Shown piece after piece: positions 9,957 to 18,035 of a stretch of 38,288 bases of DNA (position 1 is the first letter of the stretch; every line of letters starts with the position of its first letter). The notes beneath the pieces were generated by a model. The model had not been told where the DNA came from and did not search any database. It was given only the letters and a program-made list of their open reading frames with translations. Where the stretch lies: assembly GCA_964439015.1 (NCBI GenBank), contig CAYTMV010000021.1, positions 1 to 38,288 of the forward strand, given 5' to 3'. Source of the stretch: Gemmobacter sp964439015. Its GTDB lineage: Bacteria; Pseudomonadota; Alphaproteobacteria; Rhodobacterales; Rhodobacteraceae. Made by a program: the position numbers and the translations under genes.

Positions 9957-11204
9957 ATGACCGTTGAAGTCCGCGTGCCCGCCCTGGGCGAAAGCGTCAC
10001 CGAGGCTACCATCGCCACCTGGTTCAAGAAGCCGGGTGATGCCGTCGCCGTGGATGAAATCCTGTGCGAACTGGAAACCGACAAGGTAAGCCTTGATGTG
10101 CCCTCGCCCGCCGCCGGCGTTCTGGGCGAGATCCTGGCCGCCGAAGGCGTGACCGTTGCCGCCAATGCCCTGCTGGCCACCATCGCTGAAGGCGCCACCG
10201 CCGCTGCCAAGGCCGACCCCAAGGTCGCGCAAGCGGCCGCCGTCAGCTCGCCCGGCGCGGGACCGGAAGTGGTGACCCCCCGCAAGGATGTGGAGGATGC
10301 CCCCTCGGCCAAGAAGGCAATCGCCGAGACCGGCCTGTCCGCTGATCAGATTCAGGGCAGCGGTCGCGATGGCCGGATCATGAAGGAAGATGTGGCCAAG
10401 GCCGCAGCCGGTGCCGCCGCTTCGGTCAGCAGTGCTGCCGCCACCATCACCGCAGCCCCGGCCCCAGCGGCCATCCCGCGCGCGCCTGTGCCCGCCGATG
10501 ACGCCGCCCGCGAAGAGCGCGTCAAGATGACCAAGCTGCGCCAGACCATCGCGCGCCGCCTGAAAGACAGCCAGAACACCGCCGCCATGCTGACCACCTA
10601 TAACGAGGTGGACATGTCGGGCGTGATGGACCTGCGCAACACCTTCAAGGACGCCTTCGAGAAGAAGCACGGCGTCAAGATGGGCTTCATGTCCTTTTTC
10701 GTGAAGGCCTGCTGCCACGCCCTGAAGGAAGTGCCCGAAGTCAACGCCGAGATCGACGGCACCGACATCGTCTACAAGAACTACGTCCACATGGGTGTGG
10801 CGGTCGGCACGCCCTCGGGCCTCGTCGTGCCGGTGGTGCGTGATGCCGACCAGATGTCCTTTGCCGCGATCGAGAAGAAGATCGCCGAACTGGGCGTGCG
10901 CGCCCGCGACGGCAAGCTGACCATGCCGGAAATGCAGGGCGGCAGCTTCACCATCTCGAACGGCGGCGTCTATGGCTCGCTGATGTCCTCGCCGATCCTG
11001 AACCCGCCGCAATCGGGTATCCTCGGCATGCACAAGATCCAGGATCGCCCGGTGGTGGTGAACGGCCAGATCGTCATCCGTCCGATGATGTATCTCGCGC
11101 TCAGCTACGACCACCGTATCGTCGACGGCAAGGGCGCCGTGACCTTCCTGGTCCGCGTCAAGGAAGCCCTGGAAGATCCGCGCCGGTTGCTGATGGATCT
11201 GTGA
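9957..11204 (+). CDS. sucB: 2-oxoglutarate dehydrogenase E2, dihydrolipoyl succinyltransferase
   Basis: A 415-residue E2 core of the 2-oxoglutarate dehydrogenase complex, transferring succinyl from the lipoyl arm to CoA. There is one lipoyl domain at residues 1-75 with the lipoylated Lys43 in ETDKVSLDVPSPA. An Ala/Pro-rich linker is followed by a peripheral subunit-binding domain at about 115-150 (SAKKAIAETGLSADQIQGSGRDGRI, split here only for naming), a second Ala/Pro linker and the catalytic domain ending in SYDHRIVDGKGAV, where His386 and Asp390 are the catalytic pair. It starts 4 bp after the sucA stop, with the ribosome-binding site GGAAGGG inside the sucA end, so the two are translationally linked. 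Confidence 0.97.
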   Translation: MTVEVRVPALGESVTEATIATWFKKPGDAVAVDEILCELETDKVSLDVPSPAAGVLGEILAAEGVTVAANALLATIAEGATAAAKADPKVAQAAAVSSPGAGPEVVTPRKDVEDAPSAKKAIAETGLSADQIQGSGRDGRIMKEDVAKAAAGAAASVSSAAATITAAPAPAAIPRAPVPADDAAREERVKMTKLRQTIARRLKDSQNTAAMLTTYNEVDMSGVMDLRNTFKDAFEKKHGVKMGFMSFFVKACCHALKEVPEVNAEIDGTDIVYKNYVHMGVAVGTPSGLVVPVVRDADQMSFAAIEKKIAELGVRARDGKLTMPEMQGGSFTISNGGVYGSLMSSPILNPPQSGILGMHKIQDRPVVVNGQIVIRPMMYLALSYDHRIVDGKGAVTFLVRVKEALEDPRRLLMDL

Positions 11205-11219
11205 TCCCAAATCGGACCT

Positions 11220-11243
11220 GCCCCGCGCGGTGGCGCGCGGGGC
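11220..11243. terminator. Strong GC hairpin after sucB
   Basis: GCCCCGCGC (11220-11228) and GCGCGGGGC (11235-11243) form a perfect 9-bp stem around a 6-nt loop, 15 bp after the sucB stop. There is no T-run behind it, so termination would need another factor; it may protect the 3' end of the sucAB message. Confidence 0.5.
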
Positions 11244-11497
11244 GTGGTCATGCCGGCGATCAGGTGACACCCAAGCCAGCCCCTTCGCGCTGCAGCGCTC
11301 CGACCGGCCGAGATGCGGCAGCATGCCCGGCAAACGCGACACAGCTTCCCTTTATCTGCCCGCGCAGATGCTCTATACGCCCGGCTGGAATCCCGGCGTT
11401 AACGCGCGGCGTCCGGTCAACTGGGCTACGCGTTTGACTGCCATCGCACCGATGATTGTGGTCAACCCTGTTTGACCCTTTCATCCTGATCCAAACA

Positions 11498-11511
11498 CCC
11501 GGACGTCCGGG
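11498..11511. promoter_or_regulatory. 14-bp palindrome in the lpd leader
   Basis: CCCGGACGTCCGGG is a perfect palindrome ending 35 bp before the lpd start codon. It could be an operator, or a hairpin in the leader RNA, although a loop would have to open in its centre. No regulator family is suggested. Confidence 0.35.
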
Positions 11512-11546
11512 ACAGCGCCCGAGGCCGGGCACCACAGGAGATCAAA

Positions 11547-12935
11547 ATGGCAGAATTCGATGTGATCGTGATCGGCGGCGGCCCGGGCGGCTATGTCTGC
11601 GCGATCCGCTGCGCGCAGCTGGGCCTGAACACCGCCTGCGTCGAAGGGCGCGAGACCCTGGGCGGCACCTGCCTCAACGTGGGCTGCATCCCCTCGAAGG
11701 CGCTCCTGAACGCCACCCACCACCTGCACGAAGTCCACGCAAACTTCGAGAAGATGGGTCTGATGGGCGGCGCACCCACGGTCGACTGGGACAAGATGCA
11801 GGCCTACAAGGATGACGTCATCAGTGGCAACACCAAGGGCATCGAGTTTCTGTTCAAGAAGAACAAGATCACCTGGCTGAAAGGCTGGGGCTCGATCCCC
11901 GCTGCCGGTCAGGTCAAGGTCGGCGACGAGGTCCATACCGCCAAGCATATCGTCATCGCCACCGGCTCCGAACCCTCCACCTTGCCGGGCATCACCGTGG
12001 ATGAAGAGGTGGTCGTCACCTCTACGGGCGCACTGGCACTGAAGTCGATCCCGAAATCGATGGTGGTGATCGGTGCCGGCGTGATCGGCCTTGAAATGGG
12101 CTCGGTCTACGCCCGCCTTGGCGCCGAGGTCACGGTGGTCGAATATCTCGACGCCATCACCCCCGGCATGGATGCCGAAGTTGCCAAAACCTTCCAGCGC
12201 ATCCTGAGCCGTCAGGGGCTGAAATTCGTGATGGGCGCGGCAGTGCAGGGTGTCGAGCGCACCGCGACCGGCGCCAAGGTCGCCTACAAGTCGCGCAAGA
12301 AGGAAACCGATCACGAGATCGAGGCCGAGGTGGTGCTGGTCGCCACCGGTCGCCGCCCCTATACCGCCGGTTTGGGCCTCGACGCCCTCGGCGTGGCGAT
12401 GGAACCGCGCGGCCAGATCAAGATCGACGGACACTTCGCCACCAACATCCCGGGCATCTACGCCATCGGGGACGCGGTTGTCGGCCCGATGCTGGCCCAC
12501 AAGGCCGAGGATGAGGGCATGGCGGTGGCCGAGGTGATCGCCGGCAAGCATGGCCATGTCAACTACGGCGTGATCCCCGGCGTGGTCTACACCACCCCCG
12601 AAGTCGCTTCCGTCGGCGCCACCGAAGAGCAACTGAAAGCCGAAGGCCGCGCCTACAAGGTCGGCAAGTTCAGCTTCATGGGCAATGGCCGCGCCAAGGC
12701 CGTGTTCCAGGGCGAGGGCTTCGTCAAGATGCTGGCCGACAAGGAAACCGACCGAATCCTCGGCTGCCACATCATCGGCCCGGCTGCCGGCGACCTGATC
12801 CACGAGGTCTGTGTCGCGATGGAGTTCGGCGCCAGCGCCCAGGATCTGGCGCTGACCTGCCACGCCCACCCGACCTATTCCGAGGCCGTGCGCGAAGCGG
12901 CGTTGGCCTGCGGTGACGGCGCGATCCACGCCTGA
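11547..12935 (+). CDS. lpdA: Dihydrolipoyl dehydrogenase (E3)
   Basis: A 462-residue FAD-dependent disulfide oxidoreductase that reoxidises the dihydrolipoyl groups of 2-oxo acid dehydrogenase complexes and makes NADH. The FAD site is VIVIGGGPGGYVCAIRCAQLG (residues 7-27, two overlapping motifs). The redox-active disulfide is in GGTCLNVGCIPSKALL, Cys42 and Cys47. The NAD site is VVIGAGVIGLEMGSVYARLG, the second FAD contact is IYAIGDAVVGPMLAHKAEDEG, and the C-terminal HAHPTYSEA supplies catalytic His441 and Glu446. AGGAG (11536-11540) stands 6 nt before the ATG. Position after sucAB argues that it serves 2-oxoglutarate dehydrogenase, but the long gap suggests separate expression, so it may be shared with other complexes. 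Confidence 0.96.
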   Translation: MAEFDVIVIGGGPGGYVCAIRCAQLGLNTACVEGRETLGGTCLNVGCIPSKALLNATHHLHEVHANFEKMGLMGGAPTVDWDKMQAYKDDVISGNTKGIEFLFKKNKITWLKGWGSIPAAGQVKVGDEVHTAKHIVIATGSEPSTLPGITVDEEVVVTSTGALALKSIPKSMVVIGAGVIGLEMGSVYARLGAEVTVVEYLDAITPGMDAEVAKTFQRILSRQGLKFVMGAAVQGVERTATGAKVAYKSRKKETDHEIEAEVVLVATGRRPYTAGLGLDALGVAMEPRGQIKIDGHFATNIPGIYAIGDAVVGPMLAHKAEDEGMAVAEVIAGKHGHVNYGVIPGVVYTTPEVASVGATEEQLKAEGRAYKVGKFSFMGNGRAKAVFQGEGFVKMLADKETDRILGCHIIGPAAGDLIHEVCVAMEFGASAQDLALTCHAHPTYSEAVREAALACGDGAIHA

Positions 12936-12956
12936 ATCCCTCCCGCCATCATGCAG

Positions 12957-12990
12957 AACGCCCGGTCATGGACCGGGCGTTTCGCTTTTC
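12957..12990 (+). terminator. Rho-independent terminator of lpd
   Basis: AACGCCCGGTC (12957-12967), an ATG loop and GACCGGGCGTT (12971-12981) form a perfect 11-bp stem, followed by TCGCTTTTC. It lies 21 bp after the lpd stop and closes the suc-lpd cluster. Confidence 0.88.
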
Positions 12991-13001
12991 TATCGGCCAT
13001 C

Positions 13002-13046
13002 ATCATGACGCAAATACCCCGGGGGTGCGGGGGCAGCGCCCCCGCG
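13002..13046. repeat. Dispersed GC-rich repeat, copy 1
   Basis: The element reads ATCATGACGCAAATACCCC (13002-13020), then a G-run and a tight hairpin GCGGGGGC-AGC-GCCCCCGC. The block GCAAATA-y-CCCGGGGG followed by GGGGGCAGCGCCCCC is shared with copy 2 at about 18036-18099, which lies in the opposite orientation. It sits 3' to both lpd and ecm, directly at the ecm stop codon. Confidence 0.75.
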
Positions 13047-13048
13047 CG

Positions 13049-15013
13049 TCACTCGGCGGCGACAGCGGCGGTATCCAGCAAGGCCACAATGTCCATCATG
13101 ATGACGTTCAACTCGAAATCCTTGGGCGTATAGACCGCGGCCACGCCCATGGCCCGCAGCTTGGCCGCGTCATCCTCGGGGATGATGCCGCCCACGATCA
13201 CCGGGATATGCCCCAGCCCCGCGGCGCGCATCCGCTCCAGCGTCTCGGACACCAGCGCCACATGGCTGCCTGACAGGATCGACAGGCCGACCACATCGGC
13301 GCCTTGCGTGCCCGCTGCGGCGACGATCTCGGCCGGAGTCAGGCGGATGCCCTCGTAATGGATCGCCATGCCGCAATCGCGGGCGCGGGCTGCGATCTGC
13401 TCGGCGCCGTTGGAATGGCCGTCCAGACCGGGCTTGCCGACCAGCAGGCGCGGCGGCCGACCCAGACGGGCGGCGATGCCGGCGACGGCCTCGCGCACCG
13501 GCTCCAGCCCCTCGGTGCGGTTCGACGGCGATGCGGACACCCCGGTCGGACCGCGATACTGGCCAAAGGCTGCGCGCACGGCAGCCCCCCATTCGCCGGT
13601 GGTGGCCCCGGCCTTGGCTGCGGCGATCGAAGCCGGCATGACATTGGCACCCGAGGCGCAGGCGTCACGCAGCGCGGCCAGCGCCTTCTGGACGGCGACC
13701 TCATCCCGCGCGCCGCGCCATGCGGTCAGGCGGGCGATCTGATCGGCCTCGGCTTCCGGATCGGCCTGCATGATCGCGCCATCCCCCGCGGTCAGCGGCG
13801 AGGGGGCGGCCTCGGTCCAGCGGTTCACGCCAACGACCACGGTGTCCTTGGTCTCGATCCGGGCGATGCGCTCGGCATTGGCTTCGACCAGACGGCCCTT
13901 CATGTAGTCGATGGCAGCAACCGCGCCCCCCATGGCGTCGATCTGCGCAAGTTCCTCGCGCGCGCCGGCTTTCAGCGCCGCGACCTTGCGGTCGATCGCC
14001 GGGTTGCCGTCGAACAGATCGTCATATTCCAGCAGGTCGGTCTCATAGGCCAAGATCTGCTGCATGCGCAGCGACCATTGCTGATCCCAGGGCCGCGGCA
14101 GGCCCAGTGCCTCGTTCCAGGCCGGCAGTTGCACGGCGCGGGCACGGGCTTTCTTGGACAGCGTCACCGCCAGCATCTCGATCAGGATGCGATAGACGTT
14201 GTTCTCTGGCTGCTGTTCGGTGAGGCCCAGGCTGTTGACCTGCACGCCATAGCGGAAGCGGCGGTATTTGGCATCGGTGACGCCATAGCGTTCCAGCAGG
14301 ATCTCGTCCCACAGATCGACGAAGGCCCGCATCTTGCACATCTCGGTGACAAAGCGGATGCCGGCATTCACAAAGAACGAGATCCGGCCGACCATGTTCG
14401 GAAAGTCTTCCGCCGCCACCTTGCCCTTCAGGTCGTCCAGCACGGCGCAGGCCGTGGCCAGCGCAAAGGCCAGCTCCTGCTCGGGCGTGGCGCCGGCCTC
14501 TTGCAGGTGATAGGAACACACGTTCATCGGGTTCCATTTCGGCAAGTGTTTCTGCGTATAGGCCGCCACATCGGTGATCATCCGCAGGCTGGGCTTGGGC
14601 GGGCAGATATAGGTGCCGCGCGAGAGGTATTCCTTGATGAGATCGTTCTGCACCGTGCCTTGCAGCCTGGACACATCGGCGCCCTGTTCCTCGGCCACCG
14701 CAATATAAAGCGCCAGCAGCCACGGCGCGGTGGCGTTGATGGTCATCGAGGTGTTCATCTGCTCCAGCGGGATCTGGTCGAACAGCGCCCGCATGTCGCC
14801 CAGATGGCAGACCGGCACACCGACCTTGCCCACCTCGCCGCGCGCCAGTTCGTGGTCGCTGTCATAGCCGGTCTGGGTCGGCAGGTCGAAGGCCACCGAA
14901 AGACCAGTCTGACCCTTGGCCAGGTTGGTGCGATACAGCTCGTTCGAGGCCTTTGCGGTCGAATGGCCCGCATAGGTGCGGAACAGCCAGGGTTGCTCTT
15001 TCGCTTGGGTCAT
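13049..15013 (-). CDS. ecm: Ethylmalonyl-CoA mutase (MeaA family)
   Basis: A 654-residue adenosylcobalamin-dependent mutase that converts (2R)-ethylmalonyl-CoA to (2S)-methylsuccinyl-CoA in the ethylmalonyl-CoA pathway for acetyl-CoA assimilation. The N-terminal catalytic barrel starts WLFRTYAGHSTAKASNELYR and includes SVAFDLPTQTGYDSD, NTSMTINATAPWLLALY, QNDLIKEYLSRGTYICPPKPS and MNVCSYHLQEAGATPEQELAFAL. The C-terminal B12 domain has the base-off His533 in GLDGHSNGAEQ, then GLSILSGSH and VIVGGIIPEDD. Mutase and cobalamin domains in one chain of this length are typical of MeaA; methylmalonyl-CoA mutase large subunits are longer and start differently. Upstream GGAG lies 8 nt before the ATG. A good promoter and a 17-bp palindrome precede it. 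The gene stands alone; mcl1, another enzyme of the pathway, lies 8 kb away. Confidence 0.94.
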   Translation of the reverse strand: MTQAKEQPWLFRTYAGHSTAKASNELYRTNLAKGQTGLSVAFDLPTQTGYDSDHELARGEVGKVGVPVCHLGDMRALFDQIPLEQMNTSMTINATAPWLLALYIAVAEEQGADVSRLQGTVQNDLIKEYLSRGTYICPPKPSLRMITDVAAYTQKHLPKWNPMNVCSYHLQEAGATPEQELAFALATACAVLDDLKGKVAAEDFPNMVGRISFFVNAGIRFVTEMCKMRAFVDLWDEILLERYGVTDAKYRRFRYGVQVNSLGLTEQQPENNVYRILIEMLAVTLSKKARARAVQLPAWNEALGLPRPWDQQWSLRMQQILAYETDLLEYDDLFDGNPAIDRKVAALKAGAREELAQIDAMGGAVAAIDYMKGRLVEANAERIARIETKDTVVVGVNRWTEAAPSPLTAGDGAIMQADPEAEADQIARLTAWRGARDEVAVQKALAALRDACASGANVMPASIAAAKAGATTGEWGAAVRAAFGQYRGPTGVSASPSNRTEGLEPVREAVAGIAARLGRPPRLLVGKPGLDGHSNGAEQIAARARDCGMAIHYEGIRLTPAEIVAAAGTQGADVVGLSILSGSHVALVSETLERMRAAGLGHIPVIVGGIIPEDDAAKLRAMGVAAVYTPKDFELNVIMMDIVALLDTAAVAAE

Positions 15014-15033
15014 CTTGGCATCTCCGACGCAGG

Positions 15034-15050
15034 CGGACTGAATCAGTCCG
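15034..15050. promoter_or_regulatory. 17-bp palindrome in the ecm leader
   Basis: CGGACTGA-A-TCAGTCCG is a perfect 8+1+8 palindrome between the candidate ecm promoter and the ecm start codon, 21 bp upstream of the ATG. Its size and position downstream of -10 would suit a repressor operator. It could instead fold in the mRNA next to the ribosome-binding site. Confidence 0.55.
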
Positions 15051-15073
15051 GCAATAATATTTCTTGCGGAAAC

Positions 15074-15102
15074 AGATAGGGGTAAGATTCGGACCGTGTC
15101 AA
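15074..15102 (-). promoter_or_regulatory. Candidate sigma-70 promoter of ecm
   Basis: On the minus strand, TTGACA (15102-15097), a 17-bp spacer and CTATCT (15079-15074) match the -35/-10 consensus well. The predicted start would be near 15067, about 50 nt before the ecm ATG, and the 17-bp palindrome lies in that leader. Confidence 0.65.
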
Positions 15103-15160
15103 TCGCTGCGCTGCGGCATGGTGGGATTTACCCCCACGCAGCACCTGCTAGGGTGGCGAC

Positions 15161-16549
15161 ATGACAGACCCCGTCGTCTTGCCCTTCTGGCTGTTGCTGC
15201 TGATCCTTGGCTTTGCCGCGGTGACCTTCGCCTCGCATTTCCTGTTTCCCTCGGTGCGGTGGTTCCTGCGCGGCCGGATGGAGCGGGCGGTCACGCAATT
15301 GAACCAACGCCTGACCCGGCCGATCGAGCCGTTCAAGCTGATGGCACGCAACGACAAGATCGTGCGCCTGACCTTCGATCCGGATGTGCTTGAGGCGGTT
15401 GCCGCCCGCGCGGCCGAAACCGGCCGCCCCGGCACGGTCGTGATCGAGGAGGCGCGAGATTATGCGCGCGAGATCGTGCCGGGTTTTTCGACGCTGGTCT
15501 ATTTCGGTTTTGCCATCCGCGCCGCGCGCTGGCTGTCGAAACTGCTGTATCGGGTGCGGGTGGGCCGGGTGGACGCGGCGCTGGAAGGCATCGACCCCGG
15601 AGCAACGGTGGTCTTTGTGATGAACCATCGCTCGAACATGGATTATGTCCTGGTGACCTGGCTGGTGGCCGACCGCTCGCCCCTGTCTTATGCCGTGGGT
15701 GAATGGGCGCGGGTCTGGCCGATTTCATGGCTGTTCCGGGCCATGGGCGCCTATTTCATCCGGCGCGGCAGCCATAACGGTCTCTATCGTCGGGTGCTGG
15801 CGCGATGGGTGCAGATGGCCACGGCCGAAGGGACGACCCAGGCGATCTTTCCCGAAGGTGGCCTCAGCCTTGACGGGCGGGTGGGGCGGCCGCGGGTCGG
15901 CTTGCTGAGTTATATCCAGCAGGGGGCCGTCGATTATGGCCGACCGGTGGTCTTTGTGCCGGTGGGCATCGGCTATGACCGGGTGGTCGAGGACCGGTTG
16001 CTGGTCGAGGCCGGGTTGAAGGGCGAGCGGCGGTTCCGCGCCGGGCCCTTTGCGATGCTGGCCTTTCTGGTGCGGCATGGCTGGCGGATGTTGCGCGGGC
16101 GCTTTCCGGGGTTCGGGACGGCGGCTGTGGTTTTCGGGCCGCCAGTGGCGCTGGAGGGTGATATCACGCCCGAGGCATTGGGTGCCCGGCTGATGACCGA
16201 GGTGATGCGTGCCGTGCCGGTCCTGCCGGTGCCGCTGGTGGCCGCGGCGATCGGGGAGTCCGGTATCGCCCGTGCCGATCTGCCGCACCGGGTCGCTGCG
16301 CTGGCACGGAATCTGGACGCGCTGGGGGCCGAGCTGGTCTTGCCGACCGGCGGTCTGCCGACGGCCTGCGAAGATGGGCTGCGCGCCTTGTTGAAGCGCG
16401 ATGTCTTGACCGAGCGTGACGGCATCTTGACCGCTGCCCCTAACAAGGAGGCGCTGTTGGCGTTTTATGGCGCAGCCGTTGTTCAACGTCTGGAGGCCGG
16501 GCGCGAGGAGGGCCATCTGACCGGCCCGGGATTTCATTCAATAACTTGA
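15161..16549 (+). CDS. PlsB-type (lyso)glycerophospholipid acyltransferase
   Basis: A 462-residue membrane-associated acyltransferase. Residues 5-30 form an N-terminal membrane anchor (PVVLPFWLLLLILGFAAVTF). The acyltransferase signature follows: motif I NHRSNMD with His156 and Asp161, motif II GAYFIRRGS (near 196-204) and motif III FPEGGLSLDGR (230-240). The order and the extended C-terminal part resemble the glycerol-3-phosphate acyltransferase/PlsB group more than the short PlsC group; the chain is much shorter than E. coli PlsB (about 807 residues), so it should be seen as a PlsB-like variant. The likely step is acylation of glycerol-3-phosphate or its 1-acyl form in phospholipid synthesis; the exact acceptor is inferred. 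It is divergent from ecm. Confidence 0.82.
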   Translation: MTDPVVLPFWLLLLILGFAAVTFASHFLFPSVRWFLRGRMERAVTQLNQRLTRPIEPFKLMARNDKIVRLTFDPDVLEAVAARAAETGRPGTVVIEEARDYAREIVPGFSTLVYFGFAIRAARWLSKLLYRVRVGRVDAALEGIDPGATVVFVMNHRSNMDYVLVTWLVADRSPLSYAVGEWARVWPISWLFRAMGAYFIRRGSHNGLYRRVLARWVQMATAEGTTQAIFPEGGLSLDGRVGRPRVGLLSYIQQGAVDYGRPVVFVPVGIGYDRVVEDRLLVEAGLKGERRFRAGPFAMLAFLVRHGWRMLRGRFPGFGTAAVVFGPPVALEGDITPEALGARLMTEVMRAVPVLPVPLVAAAIGESGIARADLPHRVAALARNLDALGAELVLPTGGLPTACEDGLRALLKRDVLTERDGILTAAPNKEALLAFYGAAVVQRLEAGREEGHLTGPGFHSIT

Positions 16550-16574
16550 ATATGAGGGCCGGACCTGCTACGAT
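16546..16574 (+). promoter_or_regulatory. Candidate promoter of the DUF2892 gene
   Basis: TTGAAT (16546-16551), a 17-bp spacer and TACGAT (16569-16574) give a good sigma-70-like promoter overlapping the stop codon of the acyltransferase gene. Transcription would begin near 16581, about 45 nt before ATG 16627. Confidence 0.55.
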
Positions 16575-16626
16575 CTTCGTAATCGGGGGCGCGGCTGGCG
16601 TGCCTTCTGTTGCCAGAGGTTCTGAC

Positions 16627-16830
16627 ATGACGCTTGATCGTTCGATCTTTCTTTTCGCCGGGGTGATGGTGCTGCTGTCGGTGGTGCTGACCCAGTTTGT
16701 CTCGGGCTATTTTGTCTGGTTCACGGTCTTCATCGGCGCGAACCTGATCCAGTCCTCGTTCACCGGCTTTTGCCCGGCGGCGACGATCTTCAAGAAGCTG
16801 GGGATCAAATCGGGCTGCGCCTTCCAGTAA
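16627..16830 (+). CDS. DUF2892 (YgaP-like transmembrane) small membrane protein
   Basis: A 67-residue inner-membrane protein. It starts MTLDRSIFLFAGVMVLLSVVL and continues with a second hydrophobic stretch YFVWFTVFIGANLIQSSFTGF and the short tail CPAATIFKKLGIKSGCAF. This is the DUF2892 pattern: an N-terminal (N/D)R, two helices, then CP(A/M) and KKLG near the C-terminus. The domain also occurs fused to rhodanese domains in YgaP-type sulfurtransferases; here it is free-standing. ATG 16627 is preferred, with AGAGG (16615-16619) 7 nt upstream; a longer frame from 16552 lacks a ribosome-binding site. It has its own promoter and a strong terminator, so it is probably monocistronic. Confidence 0.85.
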   Translation: MTLDRSIFLFAGVMVLLSVVLTQFVSGYFVWFTVFIGANLIQSSFTGFCPAATIFKKLGIKSGCAFQ

Positions 16831-16849
16831 GACCGGCAGCGGAAATGAC

Positions 16850-16876
16850 AAGGCCGGGCGTTTGCCCGGCCTTTTT
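16850..16876. terminator. Strong terminator after the DUF2892 gene, possibly bidirectional
   Basis: AAGGCCGGGC (16850-16859), loop GTTT and GCCCGGCCTT (16864-16873) form a perfect 10-bp stem followed by TTT, a clear intrinsic terminator for the plus-strand gene. On the minus strand the same stem lies just after the pheS stop, with TTGTCATTT behind it, so it may also end pheS transcription. Confidence 0.9.
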
Positions 16877-16879
16877 CGT

Positions 16880-17959
16880 TCAGCGCGACAGGCCGCCGGC
16901 CAGATCCGGCACATCCAGTGCGGAAAAGCCGTAATGGCGCAGCCAGCGCAGGTCCGACTCGAAGAAAGCGCGCAGGTCGGGGATGCCATATTTCAGCATT
17001 GCGATGCGGTCGATGCCCATGCCGAAGGCAAAACCCTGCCATTCGTCCGGGTTCACGCCGGCCGCCTGCAACACCTTGGGATGCACCATGCCAGAGCCGA
17101 GGATCTCCATCCACTTGTCGCCCTCGCCGATCCGCAACTGGCCCCCAACGTTGGAATAGCGGATGTCGACCTCGGCCGAAGGTTCGGTGAAGGGGAAGTG
17201 GCTGGCGCGGAAGCGCAGCTCGACCTTGTCGACCTCGAAAAAGGCGCGGCAGAACTCTTCCAGCACCCATTTCAGGTTGGCCATGCTGATTTCGCGGTCG
17301 ATCGCCAGACCCTCGACCTGATGGAACATCGGCGTGTGGGTCTGGTCCATATCCATGCGATAGACGCGACCCGGGGCGATCACCCGGATCGGCGCGCCCT
17401 GCGCCATCATGGCGCGGATCTGCACCGGCGAAGTGTGGGTGCGCAACACATGCGGCGGCCGGTTGTCGCCCTCGGCGCGGTGCATGAAGAAGGTGTCATG
17501 TTCCTGCCGCGCCGGATGTTCGGGCGGGATGTTCAGCGCGTCGAAGTTATACCAGTCGCTTTCCACCTGCGGGCCTTCGGCGACCGAAAAGCCCATGTCG
17601 GCGAAAATCGCGGACAGCTCGTCCATCACCTGGCTGACGGGGTGGATGGTGCCCAGCCGGCGCGGACGGCCGGGCAGGGTGACATCCAGCCATTCGGTGC
17701 GCAGGCGTTCATCCAGCGCGGCATCGGCCATCGCGGTCTTGCGGGCGCGCAGGGCGGCGTCAATCTCGTCTTTCAGGACGTTCAGGCTGGCGCCGGTGGC
17801 CTTGCGGACCTCGGGGTCCATCTTGCCCAGCGTGGCCATCAGCGCCGAAATCTCGCCCTTCTTGCCCAAGGCGGCCAGCCGCACCTCTTCCAGCGCGGCC
17901 TCGCCCGAGGCGCCGGCAATCGCCGCGATATACTTGCTGCGCAGGTCTGTCAGATCCAT
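16880..17959 (-). CDS. pheS: Phenylalanine-tRNA ligase alpha subunit
   Basis: A 359-residue catalytic alpha subunit of PheRS, which charges tRNA-Phe as an alpha2beta2 enzyme. The N-terminal coiled-coil tRNA-binding region (MDLTDLRSKYIAAIAG onward, with LGKKGEISALM) precedes the class II catalytic core: MGFSVAEGPQVESDWYNFDAL, RTHTSPVQIRAM, GRVYRMDMDQTHTPMFHQVEG (motif 2) and GFAFGMGIDRIAMLKYGI (motif 3). I chose the second of two nearby ATGs, because GGAGG lies 5 nt before it and is itself inside the extra N-terminal codons of the longer form starting at 17971. pheT, which usually follows, is not within this window: the gene ends at a terminator and the next gene is on the opposite strand. Confidence 0.96.
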   Translation of the reverse strand: MDLTDLRSKYIAAIAGASGEAALEEVRLAALGKKGEISALMATLGKMDPEVRKATGASLNVLKDEIDAALRARKTAMADAALDERLRTEWLDVTLPGRPRRLGTIHPVSQVMDELSAIFADMGFSVAEGPQVESDWYNFDALNIPPEHPARQEHDTFFMHRAEGDNRPPHVLRTHTSPVQIRAMMAQGAPIRVIAPGRVYRMDMDQTHTPMFHQVEGLAIDREISMANLKWVLEEFCRAFFEVDKVELRFRASHFPFTEPSAEVDIRYSNVGGQLRIGEGDKWMEILGSGMVHPKVLQAAGVNPDEWQGFAFGMGIDRIAMLKYGIPDLRAFFESDLRWLRHYGFSALDVPDLAGGLSR

Positions 17960-18035
17960 CGGGGCCTCCATTCGCTGCTGGTGGTGCTAGCGGTGCCGAC
18001 GAGGATTGGCAAGATGGCGCGGGTATCGGCGCGGG

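Larger units (their letters stand above)
11205..11546. other. 342-bp gap between sucB and lpd
   Basis: No convincing gene lies here: the short open frames at 11201-11475 have no ribosome-binding site, family motif or sensible composition. Visible elements are the GC hairpin at 11220-11243, repeated GGTCAAC words near 11415 and 11460, and the palindrome at 11498-11511. A TTGACT at 11434-11439 could be a -35 box, but no good -10 follows at normal spacing. The gap probably holds the lpd promoter. Confidence 0.5.

Noticed and set aside
11201..11475. Short open frames in the sucB-lpd gap
   Set aside because: No ribosome-binding site, atypical residue use, and they run over the sucB 3' hairpin.
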